Shown in pieces: positions 1-11,050 of a stretch of 64,000 nucleotides of DNA (its first letter is position 1; the number at the start of each line of letters is the position of its first letter). The translations under genes and the position numbers were made by a program. The notes beneath the pieces are model-generated. The model ran no database searches. It saw only the letters and a list, made by a program, of their open reading frames with translations, and had not been told where the DNA came from. Origin of the DNA: Ophioderma brevispina (lineage: Eukaryota; Echinodermata; Ophiuroidea; Amphilepidida; Ophiodermatidae); contig JAMKCH010014246.1 in the NCBI GenBank assembly GCA_023653785.1, positions 1 through 64,000 on the forward strand, written 5' to 3'.

Positions 1-92
1 TCTACACTAACTTTTGTACGGGTTATGCATACGTCCTTACTCTATATCAAGTGGAGAAAAAGATACAAACAAATTGGAACAAGCACCTTTAA
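1..92. repeat. MITE family TTAA-2, truncated by window edge
   Basis: The segment ends in GGAACAAGCACCTTTAA, the same terminus as the copy at 24307-24656. Only one end lies in the window. It is non-coding. The assignment rests on the shared terminus and looser similarity of the preceding 70 bases. Confidence 0.55.
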
Positions 93-455
93 GATCAGTT
101 ATCGTTTATGATGCATGACATGCCAATTTACGTATTGACTCTAAGGGTAGCTATTTCACAGCCTGTGTGAAAATAACTAATATAAAATGCAAGCCTATAT
201 AAAACTGAATTTATGGAGGACTAAGTAATCACCATCTGTACCAAAACGACACTACGAAGTTTTGACTTTTAAAGGCCATCCACCCCATTTTGAGTGGGAA
301 TATATTACGAGTCAAGGGTGATGAGTCTTAATTCCAAAAACTGTAAGAGATGATTTGTGAGAGGTTGTAATAAATTGGATTGATTCACAAGCTGTAAATC
401 AAAACAATGTGTGGGTAGAGAACCTGAATGACTGATAGAGCTTATTCAGTATCAC
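93..455. other. AT-rich unique sequence, nothing recognised
   Basis: I see no gene, repeat or RNA signal here. Confidence 0.5.
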
Positions 456-835
456 TTAAGGTGCAACGAGAGAGATTCACATATCAGGTGTACTTAACAC
501 ATCCTAGTACACAAAGGCAGCATTTTATAATACCTGCCACATGTAGTGATCGAGATCTCGATCACTTGATCACAGTAAGTGTTAAAAAAACAAAAAGTGT
601 TTTTTTTTTAAGTGTTTTTTATGTAAAACTTTCCATCACAAATATCCCCATATGAAAGGAGTGACCATTAAGGTGGAGGATGTTTCTTTGGTACAAAATT
701 GTGGAAATTTCTAATTTCGTATAGGAGCAAATCGAAATTTCAGCCTTATGTTTTTTCTCTCTTTTAGACTTTTGTAGCCAAATACAAGGTGAGAAATCTT
801 TGAGGTCGAATTTATATGTGAAATACTATTAAGGA
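456..835. repeat. MITE family TTAA-1, diverged copy with internal insertion
   Basis: It begins TTAAGGTGCAACGAGAGA. Further in it carries the family's internal blocks (TTTCTTTGGTACAAAA and GTATAGGAGCAAAT), in the same order as the copy at 63541-63903. About 115 extra bases (roughly 493-605) interrupt it. That insert contains a perfect 22-bp palindrome at 545-566 centred on AGATCT. The right terminus is eroded (around 805-835). The 75-codon open frame over this region is not a gene. Confidence 0.55.
545..566. repeat. Perfect 22-bp palindrome
   Basis: AGTGATCGAGA is followed directly by its exact reverse complement TCTCGATCACT. There is no spacer. It lies inside the insertion in the MITE remnant above. 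Confidence 0.85.
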
Positions 836-1317
836 TATGAATCCCATTCAATTACGCGTTGAAGTAGTGCCGTACTGACAATGACTCTAAAATAATCTAT
901 TTGTCTGTATTAGGTGCTTTATTCACTTGTGGGTATGTTATTGATAACTATGGATGTTGCAAAAATGAACAAAAAAAATTAAGATTTTTGATGATTTTAT
1001 GGTTCAGCAAATCAATGATAGTGCCTTTAAATAACTTAAAAGATGTTATCCTTATTTTGAAAACCACCTACTTTTGAAAAGTAATCACCTCTCTTAGATT
1101 GTTATTTTATGGATTTTATTTACCTTATTTAAACATTTGGCTCTCTAAAAAATCAGCAAGAATATATATACAAAATAAAAGCAGATGAAGAACATAAAAA
1201 GAAAGCGGGGGGGGGATGGGCACAGAAGGCTAGCCTTGTGAAGTCAGAAGCAACAAGTCGTGCTGTCACCAGAGGGGTGCGACTCCACCAAATCCACTGA
1301 GCCAACAAATACCGTAA
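836..1317. other. AT-rich unique sequence
   Basis: No gene was recognised. A G8 homopolymer lies near 1206. Confidence 0.45.
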
Positions 1318-2242
1318 TGACCCGAGTACAGTCCCACCCCTTTTTAAGACTGAAAAATCCTGAATTTGGGGGTGGGATTAATGCCCGAATCTTGCACGAA
1401 GCCGGAGTTGAAAAAATCTTGCCTACTCGCAACATACACTGTCAGCCACTTCATGACCTTCCGATTTGAAGGACTCAGAAAGTTGAAAAATGACTTGTTT
1501 TTCGATAGTACGTAGTTTCCACCCTCCATTCTGAAGTAGATTTCATATTTTTAAACAACCATGGACTTATAATGTAACGTTAGTGATTTTTTAGCAAAAA
1601 AAACGGCAAAACGGACAAAAAAATAGTCGCAGAAAAAACTGGAACCCAATTTGCCATCAGTGTTTGGCCGGCGGCCATATTTGGTTTGCTGACAAATGAC
1701 CTCTGACCCTACACACGGCTTGTTCAAATTTCTTTCGTTTAGAAAAAACAAATCCACCAAAAAACTATTTTATGAAGAATTTAGAAAAAATGAATAATTT
1801 TTATGGACATGGTATATTTTATACTGAAAATATGAAAAAAGGAAAAAGAGTGAAAAAAAATATTGTAGAATCACGTCTGAGGATGTAGAAAGCCTTGAAG
1901 TGTTGGACCCAGGAAACATGGTCTTTCTTGTTACTGTGTTTATACTCGTTAATGTATGTTTTTCACAAACTTTAATGTTCCAGAGTGCATTAGAAAACAT
2001 TTCTTGTGCATGGATTATAAGATAAATATGGAATTTCGTATTCGGTGTATTGGAAAATGCATATAATTGGACTTCAAGGTAAAAGGTTTGTTGTTTGAAG
2101 AAGATAGGTTTCGAATTTTTGCAGTCAGTGTAGGCCAATTTTTTGGCATTGGGAGAATAACGGATCTTTAGAATTTCTGAAATTTTCCTATAAACTTAGG
2201 GGTGGGATTATAATCGAGCATGGGACTATACTCGGGGTCAGT
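1318..2242. mobile_element. Possible DNA-transposon remnant with inverted ends
   Basis: TGACCCGAGTACAGTCCCA near 1319 is matched in inverted orientation by TGGGACTATACTCGGGGTCA near 2221-2240. The block GGGGTGGGATTA also occurs inside both ends (about 1370 and 2200). The interior is AT-rich and has no credible transposase frame. A degraded non-autonomous element is the simplest reading; I did not find target duplications. Confidence 0.4.
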
Positions 2243-2332
2243 ACTTTTCTATGGTACCAACCACATTACATGTAAATTTGCACACTAAAGGTATTCACAC
2301 TCTGGCCCCTTCCAGGTCTGGTATACCCACCA

Positions 2333-2386
2333 CACCACCACACGCACACACATACACACACACAACACCCACACACACACATGCTC
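2333..2386. repeat. CA-rich microsatellite
   Basis: An imperfect (CA)n/(CACACAC) tract. It also explains the Cys/Val-rich open frame on the opposite strand. Confidence 0.85.
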
Positions 2387-2514
2387 ATACTCAGACTAGG
2401 AAGTGGGCCACATGAGCGGGTGGAGGAAGACAAGAAATTGTAAATGAAAGGGGTTCCATAAGGTGACACCCCCCTCCGAAAATTCCATGACAACCCCGAA
2501 TTCAGAAACCGTAA

Positions 2515-2549
2515 CGGAATAAACCACATAAACCGTGTGGTTTATTCCG
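2515..2549. repeat. Perfect 14-bp stem hairpin
   Basis: CGGAATAAACCACA and TGTGGTTTATTCCG flank a 7-base loop. It lies between two GTGACACCCCCC/GTCACCCCCC-like blocks (about 2463 and 2614), so it may be the centre of a small foldback element. Confidence 0.75.
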
Positions 2550-2649
2550 CTAAGGTCCGTTTAAAGGGCTTTTCCGAACCATTAGGGACGCCAGAAAAGC
2601 ACGTCAGAAAAGGATGTCACCCCCCATGGAAACACCCTAAATGAAATAA

Positions 2650-4600
2650 TTTGAAATTCACAACCATTTATTCTCCACTGTTTTCCGAGCGAAAGAGAGA
2701 GCAGAGGGGAAGAAAAAAAAGAAATATTATTTTCTTCCTTTTGTAGATGCATTCAACTAACAGCGAATGATTTTCAATAAACATCATAGTTATGAGTGTT
2801 CTAGTTTTGGAAATAACAAAGGTTATTTTTTTCTTCTAGTTCTTCAATTAACATCATAGTTTAAAGATGTTTTTCTGTTTTGGAATAACAATGTAAGTTT
2901 TTTTTTTCATCCCTTGCTCTTTGGAAATAGAAAAGGTCAGTTCCTCTTTTAGAAAGTCAAGAATGAATACAACAAACAATTTGTCAAAAAAATCAACTGC
3001 TGTGGTTCCCTACTGAAAAGTGTTTTTTTTTCACAAAAAAAGAACAGATAAACAAGGGTAGAACATGGAGAAAGGCTGAAAAATACCATTGCTTCATATT
3101 TTTCCTACCTTTGAAGGACCTCCCAAACATTTGTAATGTTTGTCCTAAATTGTACAAAACCTTTTAAAGAAAACAGTTGTTTACTTCATCAACCCCTACA
3201 TATGTTTGTTTGCCATTTTGAAACAAACACCACTTATTTGTTTGCCCCAGTTTTGTATTCTAACAAAACACTATATTTTTTGTATTTTATTCAATCCAAA
3301 AACTAAACTGCCATATTTCATAGCATTACGCTTGAGCCTCATTTATTTCACATCATTTGCCATCACACATGGTGCATATGGGAAGCCGGCCGGCCGCCCA
3401 CGTGGGTGCAGTCAGCTGGCTAGCCTCCGGACGAGACACTACTATTGCCCGTGCTAATATCCTCCACACTGCAGGCTGGTGCCATACGCCCACACAACTG
3501 TGGTGAAGTCTAGACCTTGTTCATTCATGGCCACCATATAGAAGAAAGAGAGAATACGTGGGATGATGGTAATTTTGCAATTCCGAGAATCATCACTTCC
3601 TGCTGTTGCTCGATATGCAAATGAGAGGAAATGATGAAGAAATACTACGAGTTGAAGCAAATAAACAAGAGTAAAGGTAATTTACTGAAATAAAGTAGGG
3701 TTTATATCATTTTTTTTCCCACTTACAACCCACAATGTATGTGGGTGATTTGCAGAGTGTTTCGTCTTAATTCATTAAAAAAATGGGATTTATTAATGGC
3801 CTTATGAATTCACCATTCCCTTTGGTGTGGGTTTCACACCTACATGTTGTCCTAAGGAAAATGGGTGGTTTAAATTGGGTACCCTACGGACGGGTCAGGA
3901 AATTAAAGCAATCTTGCAGACCCCTCCCTCTGCTCAGGAAGTTGGGGGTTTAAGACAACACGGGCTTGGCAGTGCTGACAACCGTCCACCCATTGCATGG
4001 GCTGTGTTTAACATGGATTGGGCTAAAAGGGTCAGAAGGAATTAATAATTCTTGAATATAAATTAGATAATTGTTTCAATAATCCCCTCTTGTCGTCTTC
4101 AGTCAAACAGTGTCAACCTACTCCCACATATACACTTATCAAATGTGTTAAAAATCACGCCTGGTAGCTTTGTACCTACATTGAATTAATTATTTGGGCT
4201 ATGTATATGAAAATGCCACAGCCATTTAAACATTTACTCCTTTGAATTTTATTTCTATGATTTGAATTCAATCCCTACTTTTAAAATGGCATTTTTGGCT
4301 TATGCACTTCAGTTGTGATTTAAGCATTTGCACATTTTCTGGACATGTTCTTGTGTCAATTAAAGGGGGATTTATATAAAGACATGAATTGAAATAAATA
4401 AAATTAAAAAAAATTACTAAGAAATATACATCCAATTCAGTTACCCACAATATTCAAGATCTAAACATACAGTGCTCTTCACTAAGCAAAATCAAGACAA
4501 CATCGAGAGATTTCAAAGTTTAGGCATCACAATAAGAGCACTTTATCAACTGATCTCAATTAGTCTTTCAGAAAACAAGATTGTTTGAAATGTTGATTAA
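2650..4600. other. AT-rich unique sequence, no gene seen
   Basis: I find no convincing exon, repeat copy or RNA gene. Short open frames such as 3827-4045 (+) lack splice or family support. Confidence 0.4.
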
Positions 4601-4795
4601 AAACACAAAGAGATATTTCTAGGTGTCCATGATTGGATCATTTGAATTGCTTATGTTTGAATATAATACACTGCATAAACCAAATTTTGTATGAGCAAAT
4701 ACTAAATCAGAAATTTCAATTTTTGTAACAAAGAAAACTTTTAGACTCAGCTCTTTCAGATGGGGTTATGTTTGATGATAAGCATTAAACCTAAG

Positions 4796-5238
4796 AGCAC
4801 TGAATCGCACAAAATCCCACAGCACTGAGTGAGAAAAATGCACTAAGTCCCGGATGTAGCGACTGCATCATCAAACAAAGACAAAGGTACAAAATTGCTA
4901 GCCGGGCCAGCGACACCTTGTATACTCCATTTTCCTATCACTGTGCAGTGACGTAAGCGCAAGATTTGATGGTCGCTCCAGTAAACCGCTAGCGCTGGCT
5001 TCAAGCGATGGCGTTTTTACACGCGCGTACAAAGACGTGTGCGTAAAAGCTGCGTCAATGTTATGACATCGCTGCACAGAGGTTGAAAATGGACTACATG
5101 TATAACGTGGTATCCCCGGTCATAGGACTGTGGCCTGAAGGGCCCCTGGTTTGACTTTTCTTCTTCCCCTCTTCCCTCATTCCTTCACTCCCTCCCAGGC
5201 TAGAAACGGATGTGGCGTTAGGGTTAAACACAGTAGTA
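4796..5238 (+). mobile_element. tRNA-derived SINE, itself interrupted by a foldback
   Basis: The 5' part (AAAAATGCACTAAGTCC, then GCCGGGCCAGCGACACC) and the 3' part (AAGGGCCCCTGG, then CTTCCCCTCTTCCCTCATTC and GGCTAGAAACGG) match the minus-strand SINE at 30108-30380. The B-box region is deleted here. A foldback of about 175 bases interrupts it after GCGACACC. Confidence 0.65.
4927..5103. mobile_element. Foldback element inserted in the SINE
   Basis: The left arm reads ...ACTCCATTTTCC...CTGTGCAG. The right arm reads ...CTGCACAGAGGTTGAAAATGGACTACAT, an imperfect inverted copy. The surrounding SINE resumes on either side. It is CpG-richer than its surroundings (ACACGCGCGTAC near 5020). Confidence 0.5.
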
Positions 5239-5705
5239 AAATCAGAGATTTCAATTTTTAATGACATCTGACATGTGATATCTTTTGGTGCACCTTTAAA
5301 CTATATGGAAATGTGGTCGATTTTAACAATGCTCCAAAAGGAGCATTAAACAAAGAAAGCCAAGTGAATTAAATGCTTTGCACAAACCTTGAATAACAAC
5401 ATCATCAAAACCACAGCAAAACACACAATTTCACAGGTTATATCCCAAAAAAATATAACCCTCAAACTTCCTGATCAGATACTAACAGAGTGCATACAAT
5501 AATTTTCAAGTAGACCATTTCTCTTTTAATAATTCAACCACTGAATCTGAGTAGACTACGGGGGTGCAACTGACCGACTGGGCATATTTTTTATATACTC
5601 CTAAACTGAATCCAATTCAGTATTATTGTTGGATCTTCTTCAGCACTCAATATGAGCAACCCACCATATATCCCTCTCTACACAACATTGGTCTTACAGA
5701 CACAC

Positions 5706-5999
5706 CAGAGGGTGTATTGAGTCAATCCCACAATGCACCAGTTTGGGGAAATTTTCACTTCAATGAGGTCATGTGATCCCACAAAAATCCTATTCTTAAC
5801 ACATAAAAAACCTGACTTCTACACTCATTTTAGCGCACAAGGTGGTAATACTTAGGGATTTTTCTTGCATGATCATGAAATGTCCTGTGGTTCTTTAACT
5901 TATTGAACACTTTTAATCCGTAAGTACTGACATGTGTTTTGTATAGTACAGTAGAGGCACATTGCAATGCATTGTGGGATTGATTCAAAACACCCTCTG
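5706..5999. mobile_element. MITE family 9TSD-A, complete copy
   Basis: It is 294 bp with ~32-bp terminal inverted repeats starting CAGAGGGTGTATTGAGTCAA and ending in the complementary ...CACCCTCTG. The flanks CAGACACAC and CAGACAAAC are a 9-bp target duplication with one mismatch. A 9-bp duplication with long inverted ends fits Mutator-like (MULE) or Merlin-type elements; the superfamily is inferred. No transposase is present. Confidence 0.8.
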
Positions 6000-6304
6000 C
6001 AGACAAACCAACCCACTGGCACTCTCTGGGTGTTATGATTAATACCCAGAATACTAATCTAGGTCGACGATGGTTGCGTCTCCTTTTTGGGTAGGTTATT
6101 GAACCACTTGTTTGTAAATTACGATGTTGAGATTCATCACAGCAAGTGTATCTGTTCAAAACGTGTAGATAATTTTTCTATATGCTCAGTTTCGGGAGGG
6201 GGCTGGAAGGGGAAGGGGAAGAGGGAATTGATGCTTTAAACGTACTGTAACTTCCTTAAAATGCCTGTTTAAACCTGGGTAACTAAAATACTATTAGGTC
6301 ACTC

Positions 6305-6560
6305 TGGCTGGTAGTCTGAAAGGGAGTTTAACTTTAGACCTGGGTTTAAACCAGGGTTAGTTCTAGATGAGTGGACCTTTCTTCCTTTCAAAATACTGTG
6401 AAAGTTAAATGTAACGGGTGAGACAAATCCTCGTGGATGGGCTGGAACGGCCCATCCAGAAGGAATTTTCTCACCCATAACAGTGCACTTTTAGAGTATG
6501 TTGAAAAAAGGTTCACTCATGTAGGACTAACCCTTGTTTAAACCCGGGTCTTAAGTTCTT
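6305..6560. mobile_element. Foldback MITE, complete
   Basis: The left arm contains CTTTAGACCTGGGTTTAAAC, then AGTGGACCTTTCTTCC. The right arm contains the inverted series GGTTCACTCATGTAGGAC, then TTTAAACCCGGGTCTTAAG. A second inverted pair lies in the middle (GGATGGGCTGGAACGGCCCATCC). A half copy occurs at 24711-24850. Confidence 0.65.
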
Positions 6561-6649
6561 GAGCTAAAACATTCATATTAACAATAATGATATTTTATGA
6601 ACATAAACATTAATCTCTCAGAAAACTATCTGGGTTAGAAATTTGTGGA

Positions 6650-6825
6650 AAGGTGCGAGAATCAAACTAGATTCTCTAGATTCTCCCAATCAAGATTTAC
6701 AGGAACCTTACATTCTCTTCCATTTAATTTGTGTATAAACTTTTAAGGTTTGCGAGAATCTACTTAGATTCTCGCAAATTTGTTCAGGAGAATCTTTGTA
6801 AGAAATGATTCTCGCCAAAATTTCT
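6650..6825. repeat. Cluster of inverted GAGAATCTA motifs
   Basis: The motif AGATTCTC/GAGAATCT occurs repeatedly in both orientations (6672-6694, 6750-6775, 6790-6815), giving several short overlapping hairpins. Element class is unknown. Confidence 0.45.
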
Positions 6826-7469
6826 GACCCTGTAAATTTTGGTTCACAAAAACATGTTATAAAATACACAAGTAAAAACACCAACATTACATGTCACCTT
6901 AAAGCATTTATAAGCACACTACATTTACTGAAGTTGACTTTACCTCTCCTGATACACAGAATTATACAGATTGTTAAAACCAGGCAGGGGTCACCTTTCA
7001 ACTAATTTTGAATGCACTATAACATGTCACTTAAGTGTGTCAGAGGATAGAGGCTATGGGGAAGTTGTGGTGTCAACAGCCAGTGGCAGGAAAATTCAAG
7101 TTCCTGCCTCATCAGAGACATGCTAACCACAATAGCTTGTAGGGCTTAAGTTGTCAAGTACATTAACAAGTTAATCGATAACATTTTTACTTAACATTAA
7201 CGATACATAGCTTCCAAAACTAATCATGTTGTCAAGACATCTAATCTAATGCCACGGGATGACTGCAGATCATGGGAACACATTAATTGGGGGGAACAAA
7301 CTGGACTGTAAAGACGAGTTATGACGAGGCTTCATTGACTATTGAAATACATTTTCCCATGATCTCATGTTCATCAAGCCTATAATGCAAGTTACCTATT
7401 AAACTTTACACTTGTAAAGAAACTCCCCACAACCAATCTTCTCCAACTCCTAATGCCGAGGTCCAACAC

Positions 7470-7560
7470 TTATTTACAGTATCTCTGATTGGCTCTTATA
7501 TAACATAAACATGATACAACCTATAATTCTGATTGGCTTAATACATCAAATAACCCTATG
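7470..7560. repeat. Repeat family CTGATTGG, short copy
   Basis: It contains ACAGTATCTCTGATTGGCTC and TCTGATTGGCTTAATACATC, both found in order in the copy at 22665-22850. Confidence 0.45.
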
Positions 7561-7689
7561 AATAGCAAATGAAAATGGCTGGTGGTACAACTCACATAGT
7601 TATCCATTTTAAAAGTCAGAGTAGTTTGTTGGGTAAAATCTATCACAAGTTCAGTAATATGTTACCAATATAGCTTCTTATTTTGAACA

Positions 7690-7905
7690 AAGTGTTAAAG
7701 AATGAGAATGAAGGTATTGTTTTTAGCCTCTGCCGTGTATCTAGCGTGTCATATCAACACAAGCAACAGCACTATTTTAGCGTAAAACAACTCGGCTGCA
7801 TCTCGTTGTTCTACTTACAATAATGCTGTCACCCGTGTGATATGACATGAAAGATACACAGCAGAGGCTAAAAACAATACCTTTATTCTCTAAATCACAA
7901 ATGAT
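7690..7905. mobile_element. Foldback MITE, complete
   Basis: Arms: AATGAAGGTATTGTTTTTAG CCTCTGC at the left and the inverted GCAGAGGCTAAAAACAATAC CTTTATTCTCT at the right. The middle has a second inverted pair around AACTCGGCTGCATCTCGTT. The outer ~12 bases also form the ends of the elements at 42756-42957 and 27786-27911. Confidence 0.65.
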
Positions 7906-8984
7906 TGAATATGTACATTGCAATAATAATACTAAAAGAACACACTGGTTATTGTTAAAACTAGACAAGGTAGCGCCAACTCCGTGATGAGATCCCGGCG
8001 GTAGCACGATATTCTCGCTAACTGGATGAAGATTTGACGTCCGCCAGACACCACTACATTATGCTGCATTTGATGAAGCCACCGTGATGGCAAGCATGCG
8101 ACAATGCAGCCTGAGTAATGGCGCCCGCAGACGACAAGCAAAGTTTCATTCCGATATGCAGGAGACGAGGACCGTGTCTTCTCACTGGCTGGCAACTTAG
8201 GGCCCAGCATGGGATGCTGTGAAAGCCATTTAAACCAATCTAGAAACATGAATAGAAAGGGAACATGTGTCTTGGATTGTAGACCCTCCAAATCTGGTGA
8301 TGATTCTGTGGCGTCTCCTCCTTTTAAATTCACCTTTGTTATGATTCAGCAAATCTGAAACACCAGTAGGGCAAAACTCTACCCAAACACACATCAGTAA
8401 GTTTACATAAAGCACTGCGTACATTTATAACCCACTGCATCAAGGATTACAAAAAGTTGCCAGTCAAAGATTACAAGGAAAACTCAGAAAAAAGGATGGC
8501 ATTTTGATACCCTATCACAAGCAGGAACCTGTGTGAATTCAACACAGCATGAAATTATCTAAATTACCTTCAGGTATATTTTGGTGATGACAATAGCCTT
8601 ACGTTAAATAGCTTGTCTGGTTACATTTTTATTACATGTACAATACAAAACCATGGTGTTACGTCCACTCACGTGGCATGAAAAGCTTAATCAGGTGAAT
8701 AACCTAAACGACATTGAACATGGAAGGGATTAGACATTGCAGTGACCTTAATTCTGTGAAGGCGTGTCAAATGATCTAGAAACACTTCTGTGGCTACAAA
8801 GTGTGGAGAGATGGTTAGCTTAAGGAGATACAATCACTGACAATTGTTGCATCTTTTTACCGCTGCTCGGTTACAATAGGCCGAGCCAGAAGATGGGTGA
8901 ATAACCTATAGCAATTTGTTACAAACGCATAGTCCGCGAGATTTATCAACCTGGGTATCGATTAAAAATACAGTGTGATGACCT
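7906..8984. other. Low-copy sequence, no gene seen
   Basis: A 133-codon minus-strand frame at 7932-8333 overlaps this stretch. It has no recognisable motif, and its end runs towards the foldback above. I do not call it a gene. Confidence 0.35.
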
Positions 8985-9240
8985 CAGTATTCCCTTAAAA
9001 CCCCTGAAGATATACTGCATTCTTACAGTATCTCTAATTGGTCCATTACAAGATATAGCCTGAGATAACTCGAGTAACAATCAAAATAGACTTACCATTA
9101 TCTGTATAATCTGTTAAGCTTTTCTTACCATGTCTCGATTGGCTAAATACATGTCATCCTGGAAAAAAAACCCAATGTATTTAACCAATGAAATCGACCG
9201 GTATATCAGGAGGGTAACGGTTTTGATTGGTTAAACGTAT
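8985..9240. repeat. Repeat family CTGATTGG copy
   Basis: It shares ordered blocks with 22665-22850: TTACAGTATCTCTAATTGG, CAATCAAAATAGACT, TTTTCTTAC.ATGTCTCG and GGCTAAATACAT. Confidence 0.6.
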
Positions 9241-9486
9241 CGCCATATTTGGAATTTGTCCAGAGAAACTATCGTTTTAATTATCTTGAAGCGCTACATT
9301 GCTGTAATGTTTCCAGTCGCGTTCCATTTGGTGCACTTTTATCAATGTATCAATACAGAAATCATTACGCCGGGGGCTTCAATAGCATGATATCAGCGAT
9401 GATGTAATACGTGTGAATGAACTAGAGTGCAACTCCCACCAGCATATCCAAATGCTACCAAAGCAACTAGAAAAACATACTACGCA

Positions 9487-9870
9487 GGGGGGGGGGGGTA
9501 GGACACGATCTGCTCGATTTGGGCAATTGGGGATTTCCAAACGGTAATTTGGGAACTGGCTACCGCGCATTTACTATGGCAGTCTCGTCCCAGTGAACCA
9601 TAAAAATCATCTTAAACCTGTGCTCAAAAGATATTAGTAATATCATGATAAATAAGAAAAAAATTATGGACTTCAAATCCGTCGGGGTTAGTTGGATTAA
9701 CCCCGCATGACAAAATAGTTTAATGTTCCAATAACGGTAATTTAGATTTAAACTATCGTGACCAGGCCGAGTCTTTAGGCAAGTCTGTGTATAACCGTTC
9801 GATCGGCGAAGAGCGCCCTCCTACCGGTAAAGTCTTTGAAACAGACTGCACCCGGAATGGATGCTGTTTG
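9487..9870. repeat. Dispersed repeat R11, uninterrupted copy
   Basis: It starts after a G11 run with GGACACGATCTGCTCGATTT and runs through TTAGTAATATCATGATAA to GAGCGCCCTCCTACC. The same order occurs at 51086-51230 and 52630-52870, where 1.4 kb splits it. A hairpin (CGGGGTTA...TAACCCCG, about 9680) is kept in both copies. Confidence 0.7.
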
Positions 9871-10452
9871 AATTTGATGTGATGTTAGGTTGGCATGTCT
9901 CACCACCCCCCCCCCCCCCGATACTATGTTTAATCAAGAGAGTCTAGAAACACTTTGACACAATGTTTCACCGTAACCATGGATACAGGCTGCTTTTTTT
10001 AATGTGCTGGCATGGCCCTACATAAGGTATGAAACATAAAGGTTGAACAAACCTTGTTGTAGTTTAATTATGGTTATATTTAGTAACCAGAACGACATGT
10101 GTAAGTGAGCCCCTGAGATAAATGATGCCTCAGTAATACCCTGAAAATATTTCCTCTACAAGCTGTATGACTATGAGAAGTGTAAGTGACCTCTGGCTTA
10201 ATGATCACAAATTAATAAGTCCTTCCCTCCCGTTACCAATTTCCACTTTCCAAGCCATACATAATCGCTCTTGAACTAAAACTGTAAATGTCATATTTGA
10301 GGGTTTTTTGTCTTCGATCGTCTTTGGGGGGTCCAGACCTACTTGGATCCAATTTTTATATCAGGTGAAAGGCTGAATTTTCCATTACCCATCCTGAAAG
10401 TTCAGCCTTCACATCTATTCTTACGAAATACATACAAAAAATACATCGGCTC
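9871..10452. other. Unique sequence
   Basis: A C14 run lies at about 9906-9919. Nothing else was recognised. Confidence 0.4.
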
Positions 10453-11050
10453 GGACCGCTTGTGTCGCCTGCCGTCGCGGTTAGTGAATGATAGACTAAA
10501 TGACCTTTGACCTTGATATGTGTCTGCAAACTTTGTCCTCATCACCAAATGAGGGCTCCAAGGTTGCACCTCTGATGCAAGTTTGGGTCCAATTGAAATG
10601 CAACTTTTCATATGAGGTCAATTTTACATTTTCAGCCATTTTACAACTTAACCACACATACATACCTTAATATTAAAAAAAAACCTTTGACCTCATCATC
10701 AACAAATGAGGAAACCCATGTTGCATATGATTCCAAGTTTGGTTTCCAATTGAACTTCAACTTTTCATATGCAGTCAATTTTTAAATTTTCAGCTATTTT
10801 ACAACTTGACCTCACATGACATTTTGACCTTGGCCATTGGGACCTTTGCCCTCATCAACAAGTGGGGGATGCCAGTTGCACCTGTGACCCAAGTTTGGTT
10901 TAAATCATCAAAGATGTGGCTATTACATGACAAATGGTTAACCCGTTTTTTCACAAAAGACATCATCAACATCATCAAACAACAGAACAACAAGTGGACA
11001 AGTGATCCCTATGTGGTCTTCCTGCCTTAGGCAGGAGGGGCGACAAAAAA
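10453..11050. mobile_element. Repeat with GTCGCCTGCC ends carrying DR1-like sites
   Basis: TGTGTCGCCTGCC near 10461 and the inverted GGCAGGAGGGGCGACA near 11030 bound the element. Inside are two to three diverged tandem modules of roughly 170 bases, each with TGACC(T) motifs, a 'CATCAACAAATGAGG'-like block and CAAGTTTGG. The first module holds TGACCTTTGACCT at 10501-10513. A second, SINE-containing copy lies at 58140-58440. Element class is unknown. Confidence 0.6.
10501..10513 (-). promoter_or_regulatory. Perfect DR1 nuclear-receptor motif in a repeat
   Basis: The minus strand reads AGGTCAAAGGTCA, the consensus direct repeat with one-base spacing bound by RXR/PPAR and HNF4-type receptors. 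Whether it is bound here is unknown; it is part of a repeat. Confidence 0.5.

Larger units (their letters stand above)
4606..5299. mobile_element. MITE family TTAA-1, split by a SINE
   Basis: The left half is about 4606-4795 and carries the family's internal blocks, including ATTTCAATTTTTGTAACAAAG. The right half, about 5246-5299, ends in TTTTGGTGCACCTTTAA. Between them lies a SINE. The two halves join to match the 34251-34596 copy. Confidence 0.6.

Noticed and set aside
7932..8333. 133-codon minus-strand frame
   Set aside because: No domain, splice context or repeat of the frame elsewhere; its end reaches towards a foldback MITE.
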